A stretch of DNA of 64,000 nucleotides from Bosea sp. Tri-49 (lineage in GTDB: Bacteria; Pseudomonadota; Alphaproteobacteria; Rhizobiales; Beijerinckiaceae). The notes beneath the pieces are model-generated. The model made no database searches. It was not told the origin of the DNA and saw only the letters and a list, made by a program, of their open reading frames with translations. Both the position numbers and the translations under genes were made by a program. The stretch spans positions 2,108,001 through 2,172,000 of the forward strand of contig NZ_CP017946.1 in the NCBI RefSeq assembly GCF_003952665.1. Reading direction: 5' to 3'. Below, piece after piece: positions 25,720-35,496 of the stretch (positions are counted from its first letter, which is position 1; each line of letters opens with the position of its first letter).

Positions 25720-28700
25720 TCAGTATTCCCACTCGGCTCCGACGCCGACCGCGGCACTGCCGTCGGCATTGGTCTCGGCCTGGAGCTTCAGGCGGCGGGT
25801 GACGTCGATGCCGACGGAGACGCCGCTGTCCTCGGGCTTGGCACCGGCCTTCACACCGAGCGTGACATTGTCCGAGAGCGAGCGCGAGACGCCGACCGTC
25901 GGGCCGCCCGGCCCCATCTGGACATCGAGGTTGTCGACGCCGAGCGAGCGACGGATGCGCTCGAAGACGTCGTCGCCGCCGGCACCGGAGAACTGCGCCG
26001 CGGTCTGGGCGAGCTGCAGCGCCTGGAAAGGCGAGAGCGAGCCGGAGGCCCGGGCGAAGAGCAGGCGCGAGAGCACCTCGTCCGGCGGCAGCTCCGGCGA
26101 GGACGAGAAGGTGAACTCCGGCGCCGACGCCTCGCCGGAGATGATGATCCGCGCGGTGACGTCGGCGGCACGGGTTTCGGCGACGAAGTCGAGCGTCGGC
26201 ATCACGTCGCCGGAGAAGGTGATGCGGCCACGGCTGAAGTCGAGGCGCTGGCTGGCGAGACTGAGTCGCCCCCGCCGGAGATCGAAGCCGCCGGTCAGCG
26301 CTGGCGCGGCAGAGGTGCCGCCGACGCGCAGGTCGCCGCCGAGCTCGGCATCGATGCCACGCCCGCGGATGAAGACGCGCCCAGGCGCCGAGACGGTAAT
26401 GTCGAGCACGGCGTCGAAGGCCGGCGCACGGCTGCCCTTTCGACTCGCGGCCGCGCGCGCCTTGCGCTCGGCCGCGAGTCGGGCCGCCGCCTGGCCCTTG
26501 GCATTGACGTGGCGGATGCCGTCGACCGGCCGCGAGCTCGACGGCAGGCGGTCCGGCACCGAGACCTCGATGGTCGCGACATCGACGCGCCCGGCGATTC
26601 GCGGCCGCTGCGCCAGTGGACCCGCCAGCTCGAGATTGAGATCGGTGACCGCCCTGACGAGACCGCTGTCGACGAGTTGGGCCCGCTTGCCCTCGATGCG
26701 AATCGTGCCGGGGAAGCCAGCCTCGGGATCGAGTTTGACATTGCCGCGGGCCGAGAGCGTGCCGTTGCCCGGTGTCTGCGCCGCGAAGCGCTCGATCACG
26801 AGTTCAGGCCCATTGGCCGCAACGCGGGCTTCGAGCCCGGTCAGCTTCACGCCCTGAAGCGCATCGCTGAAGCTACCGCCGGAGAGCGTCGCGCCGCCGG
26901 AGAGGCGCGGCGCGGCGAGCGTGCCACCGGCGCGCAGGTCGAGCGCCATCTGGCCGGTCAATCGCCTGCCGTCGGCGGCGAGCTGGGTATTGGCGAGCGC
27001 CGCATCGGCCCGCCCCTGCACGGAGAGATCGAGTGCGCCCTCGCCGCCGAGCGGCGCTGTACCCTTCGCGGTCAGGTTGACGAAGCGGCCGGCATTCAGG
27101 CTGGCGTCGAGACTGGTCTGGCGGCCATTGAGCGCGCCCTGCCCTGATATCTCGATCGGTGGCAGGCCGGCGGAGCGGGTCTGCGGCGCGACGAGGCGGG
27201 CGATGCGCACACGCCACGGGCCGGTCGGAGCCTCGGGCGTACCCTTGATCGTCGCCTCGGCGTCGAGCGTGCCGGAGAGATCGAGCGTCGGCGAAGCAAG
27301 CCGCGCGGCCGAGAGCGGCACGTTCTGCGCGGCAAAGCGCAGATCGAGCGCTTTGCCGGCCTCGCCGTCGAGCGTGATTCGGCCACCGTCGAGCGCAATG
27401 GCGAGATCGCGGATGGCGACGCCGCCATCGATCGCGGTGAAGCTCGCAGGCTTTGTCAGCGCAATCCGGCGGCCATCGCGGGTCGCAGTGAAGCTGGCGA
27501 GATCGAAGCGCAGCGGCTCGGCGACGGAGAGCCGCCCCTTCGAAGCGAGCGAGAAGCCGCGGGCCGTGGCGTCGAGGCTGATGTCGCTGGCGTCCGCGGC
27601 GCCCTTCGAGACGAGGCGGATCGCGCTCACCGGCTCGCCGGCAATGACCGCGCGATCGACCTGAATGGTACCGTCGATCAGCGGCTTGCGCAGCGCATCG
27701 ACGATGGTGACATTCGCGTCGAGCCGGTCGAGTGAAAGGCTAGGCGCAACAAGCTTTTGGGCGCTGGCCTTCAGATCCAGATTCTGGCCGCCGGTCGGAC
27801 GCGCCAGCTTCACGTCCGCCTCGATCCGGCCGCCGAGCTTGGCGAGCGCCAGCGCCGAGAGATCGTCGAGATTGCGTGCAACGAGCTTAAGGTTGCCCTC
27901 GGCCAGATTCGATGCGTCCAGATCGAGCGCACCATTCAGCGCGACCGAGCCGATGGCGATGTCGAGCTGCGGCAGCGCCCAGCCACCGGGGTCGCGCTTG
28001 GCGAAACGCAAGGTGCCGGTCGCCGGCCGGCCGTCGACCTCGCCGGAAAGCTTTACGTCACCGGACAGGGCGCCCTGAAGATCGCGCAGAGTCGCGTCGA
28101 GAGCGAGGCGCGGTACCGGGCGGCCGAGGGCGGTCGCATTGGTGATTCCCGCCTTCAGCGCAGCGTCGAGCTTGTCGAGCGGGCCGGTCAGCGTCGCATC
28201 GAAGGCGCCCTGCCCCGAGAGTTTCGGATCGGCCCGGCGCAGATCGGGGATCGCGATGTGGGCGCGCAGGCTCGAGCCTTGCGCGCCGAGCGCACCATCG
28301 GCCGTCGCTGCGACATGGGTCCCGGCGATGCGCAGGCCGTTGACGATGAGGCCGCCGCTGCCGGGCACCCGAATCTCGCCGCCGAGCGAGAGCTTGCCGG
28401 CAAGCAGGCGGTCGAGCGCCTCCTGGCCGAGCGCCAGCGATTCGGCGCCGCCGTCGAGCTTGACGGCGTAGAGTCGCTTCTTCGGCTCGGCATCGACATC
28501 TGCGCTGACGGCGGCTGAACCCTTGAGCGTGCGGCCGGCGAGCGTGCTGAGGCGGGAGAGGTCCGGCAGCCGGGCCTGCACCTTGCCGAGGATGCGAGCC
28601 GGATCAAGGCGACCGGCATAGCCGAGCTCCGCCCCGCCGAAGGCGAGCTTCAACGTCTCGAACTCGCCGCCCCCGCCTTCGGAGGCGGTGCCGCGCAAGG

Positions 28701-30045
28701 TGAAGCGCAGGCGGTCGCCGATGAAGCGCGCGAGGCCGGGATCGGCGAGCGCTACACCTGAGGCCTCGCCGTCGGAGATCAGCACGGTGCGTGTTGCCGG
28801 GTCATTAAGAGCGCCGGTCGGCGTCGCAGTGAAGGTGAAATCGAGCTTGCCGAGCTTGCCGGCCGGAACGCTCGCGCCCTCTGCCTGCAGGCTGGCTTTG
28901 ACGCGCGGACCGGCAGCCGGGCCTTGGATCGTCGCATCCAAGGCGAGCTTGGCGATCTCGGCGCCGGAGGCGACGGTGCGGCCCTCGGCATTGGGGCGGG
29001 CAGCCGCAGTGATCTTGAAGTCGAGATTCTTGTCGGCGCCGTAGCGCCCGCTGACGTCGAGCCGGGCCAAGGCCGAGACCAGCGTCATCTGGTCGACCGA
29101 AACGGCGCCGCTATCGGGCAGCCCGACAGTGCCGTCGAGCCGGGTCGAGCCCTCGAAGACCGGCGCGACCGGCGGTGGCATCAGGCCGGCAATGCGTGAA
29201 TCCAGCGCGAGCAGGAGCAGCCTGCCCGCGCCCTGGCGGCTGAGATCGGCGGTGCCGTTGGCGCCGATGGTCGGGCCGGCGGCAAAGGCGAGCGTTGCGC
29301 GGAAACGGTCGAGCGGGCCATCCCCGGTGAGGTCGAGCTTGACCGGCGGTCGGTCCGGCAGGTCGGCGATGGTCGAGATCAGGCCGCCCGCCGGCTCGTC
29401 GAGCTTGGCCGCGAGCTGGAGCTGCGTCGATTGCGGTACGAAACGCAGGTTGACGTCCAGGGTGCCGCCCATGTCGAGGCGGCGCCCGGCAAGCCGGAAA
29501 TCGAGCCCCTCGTTCGGCGGGCCGAGGCGGGCCGCACCAGTCGCCGAAAGCCGCGCGGGCGCGCCGATCACGGTCGGACCCAGCGCCAGCTCGCCGAGCT
29601 GGAAGGCCTCGATGATCACCTTGAGCGGCAGTTCGGGCAGAATCGGCCCGGCATTGGCCTGTGCCGCTGCGGCGGCCGGATCAGGCAGCGGCTTGCGCAG
29701 GATTTCGAGCTTGCCGATCTCGAGCCGGTTGACCTCGAGCCGGCGTAGCAGCAGCGCCGAACGGGTCCAGACCAGCCGGGCCCGGTCGAGCCTCAACCAG
29801 GGGCCGTCGCGGTCGGAGATGACGATGTCGCGGATGGTCGCGTCGGAGGAGAGAGCCCCATCGACGGCGCCGATCGAGACCTGGCTGCCATCTGTCGTGA
29901 GCGCCTTGGAGATCAAATCGGCGATGACGCCGCGATCGCCGGCATTCTGGGCAAAGCCGCCGAGACCGGTGAAGACGACCAGCGTAGCCGCGATGACCAG
30001 CGCCGCGAGACCGGCGAGCAGTCGCGAGATGCGGGGCGCGCCCAT
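25720..30045 (-). CDS. tamB: Translocation and assembly module inner-membrane protein TamB
   Basis: TamB (1441 residues) spans the periplasm as a long beta-taco and works with TamA to insert outer-membrane proteins and move phospholipids. One N-terminal helix (ISRLLAGLAALVIAATLVVF) anchors it; hundreds of residues of repeating short beta strands follow, and the C-terminal DUF490 domain has RVFIRGRGIDAELGGDLRVGG, FSRGRITFSGDVMP and LPPDEVLSRLLFAR, ending in VGAEWEY. Its ATG overlaps the tamA stop by one base (TGATG), so translation is coupled. Confidence 0.95.
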   Translation of the reverse strand: MGAPRISRLLAGLAALVIAATLVVFTGLGGFAQNAGDRGVIADLISKALTTDGSQVSIGAVDGALSSDATIRDIVISDRDGPWLRLDRARLVWTRSALLLRRLEVNRLEIGKLEILRKPLPDPAAAAAQANAGPILPELPLKVIIEAFQLGELALGPTVIGAPARLSATGAARLGPPNEGLDFRLAGRRLDMGGTLDVNLRFVPQSTQLQLAAKLDEPAGGLISTIADLPDRPPVKLDLTGDGPLDRFRATLAFAAGPTIGANGTADLSRQGAGRLLLLALDSRIAGLMPPPVAPVFEGSTRLDGTVGLPDSGAVSVDQMTLVSALARLDVSGRYGADKNLDFKITAAARPNAEGRTVASGAEIAKLALDATIQGPAAGPRVKASLQAEGASVPAGKLGKLDFTFTATPTGALNDPATRTVLISDGEASGVALADPGLARFIGDRLRFTLRGTASEGGGGEFETLKLAFGGAELGYAGRLDPARILGKVQARLPDLSRLSTLAGRTLKGSAAVSADVDAEPKKRLYAVKLDGGAESLALGQEALDRLLAGKLSLGGEIRVPGSGGLIVNGLRIAGTHVAATADGALGAQGSSLRAHIAIPDLRRADPKLSGQGAFDATLTGPLDKLDAALKAGITNATALGRPVPRLALDATLRDLQGALSGDVKLSGEVDGRPATGTLRFAKRDPGGWALPQLDIAIGSVALNGALDLDASNLAEGNLKLVARNLDDLSALALAKLGGRIEADVKLARPTGGQNLDLKASAQKLVAPSLSLDRLDANVTIVDALRKPLIDGTIQVDRAVIAGEPVSAIRLVSKGAADASDISLDATARGFSLASKGRLSVAEPLRFDLASFTATRDGRRIALTKPASFTAIDGGVAIRDLAIALDGGRITLDGEAGKALDLRFAAQNVPLSAARLASPTLDLSGTLDAEATIKGTPEAPTGPWRVRIARLVAPQTRSAGLPPIEISGQGALNGRQTSLDASLNAGRFVNLTAKGTAPLGGEGALDLSVQGRADAALANTQLAADGRRLTGQMALDLRAGGTLAAPRLSGGATLSGGSFSDALQGVKLTGLEARVAANGPELVIERFAAQTPGNGTLSARGNVKLDPEAGFPGTIRIEGKRAQLVDSGLVRAVTDLNLELAGPLAQRPRIAGRVDVATIEVSVPDRLPSSSRPVDGIRHVNAKGQAAARLAAERKARAAASRKGSRAPAFDAVLDITVSAPGRVFIRGRGIDAELGGDLRVGGTSAAPALTGGFDLRRGRLSLASQRLDFSRGRITFSGDVMPTLDFVAETRAADVTARIIISGEASAPEFTFSSSPELPPDEVLSRLLFARASGSLSPFQALQLAQTAAQFSGAGGDDVFERIRRSLGVDNLDVQMGPGGPTVGVSRSLSDNVTLGVKAGAKPEDSGVSVGIDVTRRLKLQAETNADGSAAVGVGAEWEY

Positions 30046-32063
30046 CAGAAGGCCTGCCCGATGCTGATATAGAGAGCGACCGGCTTGTCGCCCTTGCGCG
30101 GGTTGAGCGGCGCTGCGACGTCGACCCGGATCGGCCCGATCGGCGTATAGTAACGCAGGCCGAGGCCAGCGGCGTACTGCATCTTCTCCTTGAAATTCGG
30201 GATCTGCGACTCGAAAGCCATGCCGGCATCGAAGAACGGCACGATGCCGATCGTGTTGGTGATCTTGATGCGGGCCTCGACCGAGGCCTCGAACAGGCTG
30301 CGCCCGCCGGTCAGATGATTGAGCGGGCCGAGCGGCGAGAGCGTGCGATAGGCATAGCCGCGCACCGAGCCGCCGCCGCCGGCATAAAAGCGCCGCGTCG
30401 CCGGCACCTCGTCGAGGGCAGCGCCGGCGATCGAACCCAGCCCGATCCGGCCGGCGAGCACGTAGCGGGCATCCTCGTCGAGGGCGTAATAGCCGGAGAC
30501 CGAGGCCTTGCTCTGGACGAAGGGGGCATCGCTATCGCCGAAGGCGGCGTAGGGCGTGACCGAGGCGGCGACCCTGATGCCGCGGGTCGGATCGAGCTGG
30601 CTGTCGGTCGAATCGTAGCGCAGTGACAGCGGCACGCCGAGCAGCATGTAATCGACCTGGCCGAGCACGTCGCTGGTCTGGCCGCGTTCGGCCTCGATGC
30701 CGGCCTGGATCGAGAAGACGTCGCTGAAGCGATGGCGGATCGCGGTGGTGATGTTGGCGTAGCGCGCCGTATAGCCACCATAGCGATTGGTACCGACGCG
30801 CTCGCGCACGCCGCTGGCATCGATCAGCAGGTCGTTGCGGCTGCCGCCAAGCGCCGGCTTGAGGAAACTCGCCGAGAAGCGGGCGCCAAGATCGGTCGGC
30901 TCGAAATCACCAAAGCGCTGGACCTTGGTGCCGTCGATGCGCGGGGCGAAGAAGACGGAGGCTTCGAGCCGCAGGCGCTCGGCCCCGCCGAACAGATTGC
31001 GGTGCTCCCAATAGGTCTTCACCGCCGGGCCATCGATGGTCGAGTAGCGGGCCGAGAAGCCGAGCAGGCGCTTGGGCCGCTCGTTGACCTCGACGAAGAT
31101 CGGCAGGTTGCCGGCCTGGTCGAGCGTGGTGCCTTCGCGGATGCGGACCGAGCCGACGGCGGGGATCGTCGCGATCGACTTGCGCGTATCCGTCAGCGCC
31201 TTCGGCGAATAGGGCTCGCCCGGCTCGAGATAGATGAAGGAGCGGATCACCTCGGCCGGAATGTCGCCGGTCTCGGTGACCGAGACGTCGCCGAAGCCAG
31301 CGACGGGACCGGGATCGACGACGAGCGCGACGTCCATCGTCTTCGCCGCATGATCAACGACAGGGCGAACCTCGACCACCCTGGCGAGCGGGCGGGACTT
31401 GCTGCGCCAATAATCGACGAGCGCGGCCTGGGCGGCCCGGATCGAGGACGAGGTGGCGGGCGCGCCGGGCACGAGGCCCGAGACCTTGCCGGGGTCGGGA
31501 ATCACCGCCGCCGGATCGCGGCGCGCACCTGGCACGATGTCGACATTGCGCAGCGAGAACAGTGGCCCGGGGTCGACCGTGACAATGACCGGCGCCGGAG
31601 CGCGGTTGCGGTAGCGTTCGGCGGCGGGAGCGAGGCCCGCCGGCGGCTCGCCGGCCTGCGTCACCGCAACGCCATCGACCGCAATCGCGACCTGCGCGTT
31701 GAAATAGCCCTGGGCCCAGAGCGCATCGATCAGCGGGTTGATGTCGGCGGCAGCGCGGCGCGCCAGGGTCTCGCCATCCGGCGGCGCGTCCTCGCGCAAG
31801 CGATAGAGCAGAGAGGCGTCCTGCAGGCTGCGCTTCAGTGCGCTGGCATCGGGCACATCGCCGAGCTCGAAGCGCAATTCGTAAGGGACCGTCGACTCGC
31901 TGACCGGAGGCGGCTTGTCCTTGGTACCGAAGAGATTGAAGACGTCGAGCGATGACAGGTCGAACGCCCGCGCAGGCGAGGCATCACCGGCAAGAATCGC
32001 CGCGAAAGCGCAGACGCCCCCGCCAGCTAGTCCGATCCCCCGCCTCCGCCATGACCGCATCAA
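30045..32063 (-). CDS. tamA: Outer-membrane assembly factor TamA (Omp85 family)
   Basis: TamA (672 residues) is the outer-membrane partner of TamB. After a signal region (GLAGGGVCAFAAILAGDAS, PARA) come three POTRA domains (to about residue 330) and a 16-strand barrel with the Omp85 motifs YAGGGGSVRGYAYRTL and GLRYYTPIGPIRVDVA, ending in an aromatic-terminated strand (SIGQAF). tamB follows directly in the same operon. An inverted repeat at 32107-32134 lies 44 bases upstream of the start. Confidence 0.95.
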   Translation of the reverse strand: MMRSWRRRGIGLAGGGVCAFAAILAGDASPARAFDLSSLDVFNLFGTKDKPPPVSESTVPYELRFELGDVPDASALKRSLQDASLLYRLREDAPPDGETLARRAAADINPLIDALWAQGYFNAQVAIAVDGVAVTQAGEPPAGLAPAAERYRNRAPAPVIVTVDPGPLFSLRNVDIVPGARRDPAAVIPDPGKVSGLVPGAPATSSSIRAAQAALVDYWRSKSRPLARVVEVRPVVDHAAKTMDVALVVDPGPVAGFGDVSVTETGDIPAEVIRSFIYLEPGEPYSPKALTDTRKSIATIPAVGSVRIREGTTLDQAGNLPIFVEVNERPKRLLGFSARYSTIDGPAVKTYWEHRNLFGGAERLRLEASVFFAPRIDGTKVQRFGDFEPTDLGARFSASFLKPALGGSRNDLLIDASGVRERVGTNRYGGYTARYANITTAIRHRFSDVFSIQAGIEAERGQTSDVLGQVDYMLLGVPLSLRYDSTDSQLDPTRGIRVAASVTPYAAFGDSDAPFVQSKASVSGYYALDEDARYVLAGRIGLGSIAGAALDEVPATRRFYAGGGGSVRGYAYRTLSPLGPLNHLTGGRSLFEASVEARIKITNTIGIVPFFDAGMAFESQIPNFKEKMQYAAGLGLRYYTPIGPIRVDVAAPLNPRKGDKPVALYISIGQAF

Positions 32064-32106
32064 ACCTCCAACGCAACCGAACTAGAACGCAGCGAATGCG
32101 TTGATT

Positions 32107-32134
32107 TTGTGATCGTGCCTCCAATTGATCACAA
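32107..32134. promoter_or_regulatory. Inverted repeat upstream of tamA
   Basis: The arms TTGTGATC and GATCACAA are separated by 12 bases, 44 bases ahead of the tamA start in an AT-richer stretch. A regulator-binding site is plausible. The spacing is too wide for a standard CRP/FNR site. Confidence 0.35.
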
Positions 32135-32214
32135 TTCGACGCTCGGGATTTGCCTACCGTCAACCGAAAACCTGAACGAATCGTTGGCCATCCGGACTTT
32201 ACCGAACGGCCAAC

Positions 32215-32234
32215 GATCAGGCCGCGGCCTGATC
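32215..32234. terminator. 20-base palindrome after the hydratase gene
   Basis: The perfect arms GATCAGGCCG and CGGCCTGATC abut the stop codon of the gene at 32235. A second inverted pair TCGTTGGCC/GGCCAACGA follows on the minus strand. Together they probably end transcription although no T tract is present. Confidence 0.45.
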
Positions 32235-33014
32235 TCAGTCGCCCTGCTCCGCCAGCGCGAAGGAGATCGCCGTGACCGGGTCGAGCCGGGCGATCACCGG
32301 CCCGACCGTTGGCGCGAGTACGCCGCCGCAGAGGCTGCCGGTGGTGATGATCTGGCCGGCCTTGAGCGGCCCGAGCGGCCCCTCGACCGGACGGTTCGCC
32401 CAAGCGAGCGCGGTGACGAGCGGATCGCCATTGGCATGCAGCGCCTGGCGCTCATAGAGCACGTCGCCATCGAGCTCGACCGTGCAGGTCAGCGCCGGAA
32501 CATCGTCGAAGATGCTGAAGGGAACCTCGGGGCCGATGAGGTAGCCGCCATGGCCCATGGCGTCGGCCAGCCAGAGCGGGAACGGCACATTGGTCCAGTC
32601 GGCGATGCGGCTCTCGACGATCTCGATGCCGACGAGGGCAGCGTCGCAATGCTCGATCAGCTCGGCGCGCGTATAGGGCTGGCCCGGCCGCAGCGGCATG
32701 TCCCGGCCGAGCCGGATGGCGAGCTCGATCTCGACGCGCAATTCGGCACCGTGCACGCCGCGATAGGTGTCGCCGGATTTGAGATAGGGGCCGGGCATCA
32801 GTCCGGCCATCGGCCGGCCGCCTTCGCCGAGCGAGACCTTCCAGCCGGCGAGCGGATAGCCCATCCCGCTGTTGACCTCGGCCTGCGCCGCGAAACCGGC
32901 ATCGACATCGGCGGGGACCGGCAAGGTCGCGATATCGACCAGCTTGCGGCCACGGCGGGCGCCGACGAAGGCGCTGGCAAGAGTCCCTGGAACAGTCTCG
33001 GTCGTCACAGCCAT
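32235..33014 (-). CDS. 2-keto-4-pentenoate hydratase / fumarylacetoacetase-fold protein
   Basis: A 259-residue member of the MhpD branch of the fumarylacetoacetase superfamily: GWKVSLGEGGRPM near residue 58, the metal-binding acidic motif VEIELAIRLGRDM, IEIVESRI and the closing TTGSLCGG motif. MhpD-type enzymes hydrate 2-hydroxypenta-2,4-dienoate in aromatic meta-cleavage pathways; related members are decarboxylases. No other pathway gene is adjacent, so the substrate is open. A divergent neighbour is absent; the DMT exporter gene lies upstream on the same strand, 124 bases away. Confidence 0.83.
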   Translation of the reverse strand: MAVTTETVPGTLASAFVGARRGRKLVDIATLPVPADVDAGFAAQAEVNSGMGYPLAGWKVSLGEGGRPMAGLMPGPYLKSGDTYRGVHGAELRVEIELAIRLGRDMPLRPGQPYTRAELIEHCDAALVGIEIVESRIADWTNVPFPLWLADAMGHGGYLIGPEVPFSIFDDVPALTCTVELDGDVLYERQALHANGDPLVTALAWANRPVEGPLGPLKAGQIITTGSLCGGVLAPTVGPVIARLDPVTAISFALAEQGD

Positions 33015-33138
33015 GGTCGTCTCGTCCCTGTCGCCATCGTAGCGGACCGCGCCGCCTCATGCTCTCTGGCTACAGCATCGACCGGCTTCCGGGAACCCGG
33101 AGATCGCGCGCCGATCATCGCGACGGCACATGTCCGCA

Positions 33139-34023
33139 CTATTTGCGGCTGGCGAGGACGACGCCGAACACGGCGATTGCCATGCCGACGAGCTGGATCG
33201 GCGTCAGCGTCTCGCCGAAGAGCAACCATGCCTCGACCGCGACTGCAGGCGGCACGAGATAGAGGAAGGTCGCGATGCGCGAGACCTGGCCGCGGCGGAT
33301 CAGCACGAGATAGAGCCCGATGCCGCCGAGCGAGAGCGCCAGCACCGACCAGGCCAGCACCAGCCCCATGGTCAGGTTCCACTCGATCCGCATCGGCTCG
33401 AGCAAATAGGCGAAGGGCAGCGTGAACAGGAAGGCGGCGATGTACTGCACCGCCGTCACCGTGCGCAGGTCGCCCTCGACGATGCGCGCCTTCTGCCAGA
33501 ACGAGCCGAAGGTGACGGCGAACATGCCGACGACGTTGACGATGATCGGCAACGCCACGGCCTGCAGCGCCTCGGGCGCGACGCCGACCAGCTTCGGCTC
33601 CAGCACCAGCGCGATTCCGACGAAGCCGAAGACGATGCCGAGCCAGCGGATCGGCGAGATGCGCTCGCGCATGATCATCGGTGCGAACAGCGCGGTGAGC
33701 ACCGGCTGCAAACCGGCGATCAGTCCGGATACGCCGGCCGGCAGCCCGTGGCGCACCGCCCACCAGACGCCGCCGAGATAGACGGCGTGGAGCAGGATGC
33801 CGGCGATGGCGCAATCGATGATGGCGCGTCGGCTCTTCGGCCAGGGCGCCCCGAGCGCGAAGGCCAATGCAGCGAGCGCAAGGCCGGCACAGGCGAAGCG
33901 CACCGAGAGGAAGGTCAGCGCATCGGAATAGCGGGCCGAATAGCCGGCGACGATCCAGCCGCTCGACCAGAGAAACACGAAGAGCACCGGCGACAGGCGC
34001 AGGAAGAGCGGGGAATCGAACAT
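33139..34023 (-). CDS. EamA-family (DMT superfamily) transporter
   Basis: A 294-residue exporter-type membrane protein with ten helices in two EamA repeats; LSPVLFVFLWSSGWIVAGYSARY opens the first and LVPPAVAVEAWLLFGETLTP marks the conserved loop of the second. It is a different subfamily from the exporter at 17653. The substrate is unknown, with amino acids or metabolites likely. It is divergent from the YihY/BrkB gene. Confidence 0.88.
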   Translation of the reverse strand: MFDSPLFLRLSPVLFVFLWSSGWIVAGYSARYSDALTFLSVRFACAGLALAALAFALGAPWPKSRRAIIDCAIAGILLHAVYLGGVWWAVRHGLPAGVSGLIAGLQPVLTALFAPMIMRERISPIRWLGIVFGFVGIALVLEPKLVGVAPEALQAVALPIIVNVVGMFAVTFGSFWQKARIVEGDLRTVTAVQYIAAFLFTLPFAYLLEPMRIEWNLTMGLVLAWSVLALSLGGIGLYLVLIRRGQVSRIATFLYLVPPAVAVEAWLLFGETLTPIQLVGMAIAVFGVVLASRK

Positions 34024-34161
34024 TGCGGCGACTTTCTAGGCGCCTGATAGGCCTGAAAGCGACAGTTGTCGCCGCATGCGGACGCCGTGACGGCATGTTC
34101 CGTGCACTTGCCACCATCACGCCGAACCACCAAAGATCGCGCCTCGCCTCCCGAGACCCGC

Positions 34162-35019
34162 ATGTCGCTACGTTCCGTCCCCGCCCTCGCCTTCGAGCGC
34201 TTCATCGCCCATGACGGCTGGGCGATCGCCAGTCACATCGCGCTCTCGGTGCTGATGTCGCTGTTTCCGTTCCTGATCATCGTCACCGCGCTCGGCGGCT
34301 TCTTCGGTTCGCAAGCCGCAGCCGACGAAGCGGCGCAGTTGCTGCTCGAAGCCTGGCCACGCGAGGTCGCCGAGCCGATCGCGCGCGAGGTCCGCTCGGT
34401 GCTGACTGCCGTGCGCAAAGACGCGCTGACGCTCGGCGCGATCCTCGCCCTCTACTTTTCTTCCTCCGGGGTCGAAGCAGTCCGGATCGGGCTCAATCGC
34501 GCCTACGAGGCCTATGAATGGCGCAGCTGGTGGCGTACGCGGCTGGAATCGATCGCCTATGTGATCGGCGGCGCCATCTTCATGCTCGCCTTCTCGCTGC
34601 TGGTCGTGCTCGGCCCGCTGCTCTGGCGCGGCGCCGTTGGCCTCGCCCCGGCCATCGCCCCGCTCGGCTTCCTGCTCGCCTTCCTGCGGATCGCGGGGGC
34701 GACGGTGCTGATCGTGCTGGCGCTCAGCGTCGCGCACAAGCTGCTGCCGGCGCGGGCGCCGCATATCGGCGCGATGTGGCCCGGCATCCTGATGACGCTG
34801 GTAGTCTGGCTGATCGGCGGCATCGTTTTCGGCTGGTATCTCGATTCCTTCGCCGGCGCTTACATCACCACCTATGCCGGCCTCGCCACCGCGATGATCG
34901 CGCTCGTCTTCCTCTACTGGCTGGCGGCGATCTTCCTCTATGGCGCCGAACTCAACGCCGCGATCGCGCTGCGCCGGGCGCCGACCAGGGAGCCCGGCGA
35001 GGTACTGGGCGAGTTGTGA
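34162..35019 (+). CDS. YihY/virulence factor BrkB family membrane protein
   Basis: A 285-residue protein with six predicted membrane helices. The motifs HDGWAIASHIALSVLMSLFP, YFSSSGVEAVRIGLNRAY and WYLDSFAGAYITTYAGLATAM are diagnostic for the YihY/BrkB family. The family was once annotated as RNase BN in error; its transport role is still unclear. I chose the ATG giving MSLRSVPALAFER over an upstream in-frame start. The C-terminal tail is short and cytoplasmic. Confidence 0.9.
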   Translation: MSLRSVPALAFERFIAHDGWAIASHIALSVLMSLFPFLIIVTALGGFFGSQAAADEAAQLLLEAWPREVAEPIAREVRSVLTAVRKDALTLGAILALYFSSSGVEAVRIGLNRAYEAYEWRSWWRTRLESIAYVIGGAIFMLAFSLLVVLGPLLWRGAVGLAPAIAPLGFLLAFLRIAGATVLIVLALSVAHKLLPARAPHIGAMWPGILMTLVVWLIGGIVFGWYLDSFAGAYITTYAGLATAMIALVFLYWLAAIFLYGAELNAAIALRRAPTREPGEVLGEL

Positions 35020-35171
35020 ACCATCGTCCACCGTTGCGGCTGCCGAGGGGCGAGAAGCGGCGCCAGCCGCCTTGTTGTGAACTGCCGTTCAAGCCGGCCG
35101 GTTGACTGCTCCAGCCCGCGCGCAACCTATCGCGGCGCCGCCGGCGAGGCGGTCACCGATGGGGTTTCACC

Positions 35172-35438
35172 ATGACATTCAAGCTTTCGGCGCTGCTCCT
35201 GGCGGGCAGCGTGCTGGCCAGCGCGGCCGCCTTCGCGCAGAGCGCCGACGACAAGAAATGGGTCAACCAGTGCCTGAGCGACAACAAGGACGCGAAGGTC
35301 GCAGTCTCGGTCGTCACGTCCTACTGCACCCGCATGAACGGCAAGATGAGCGACAACGAAACCCGCTCGATCACGCAGTGGGAGAAGGCCAACCCGAACG
35401 CCCGCAAGGCCTGCGAGCAGGAATCCGGCTGGAACTGA
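35172..35438 (+). CDS. Small secreted protein with three cysteines
   Basis: I do not recognise a function. The 88-residue product has a clear signal peptide (FKLSALLLAGSVLASAAAFA with cleavage after AFA/Q), leaving a mature helical protein of about 66 residues with cysteines in NQCLSDN, SYCTRMN and KACEQES. The pattern suggests one disulfide and a helical bundle in the periplasm. Start context and codon use agree with its being a real gene. It is followed by a hairpin shared with the convergent LytTR gene. Confidence 0.78.
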   Translation: MTFKLSALLLAGSVLASAAAFAQSADDKKWVNQCLSDNKDAKVAVSVVTSYCTRMNGKMSDNETRSITQWEKANPNARKACEQESGWN

Positions 35439-35457
35439 GCTGGCTTGAAGGCAAAGG

Positions 35458-35478
35458 CGGCCGCAAAGCTTGCGGCCG
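35458..35478. terminator. Hairpin between the small secreted protein and the LytTR gene
   Basis: The perfect arms CGGCCGCAA and TTGCGGCCG close an AGC loop between two convergent genes. It can serve both directions, but has no T tract. Confidence 0.55.
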
Positions 35479-35496
35479 TCACCGCCGCGAAAGCGA

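Noticed and set aside
32107..32134. TTGTGATC/GATCACAA read as a CRP or FNR site
   Set aside because: The half-sites are 12 bases apart, giving a centre spacing too wide for TGTGA-N6-TCACA or TTGAT-N4-ATCAA.
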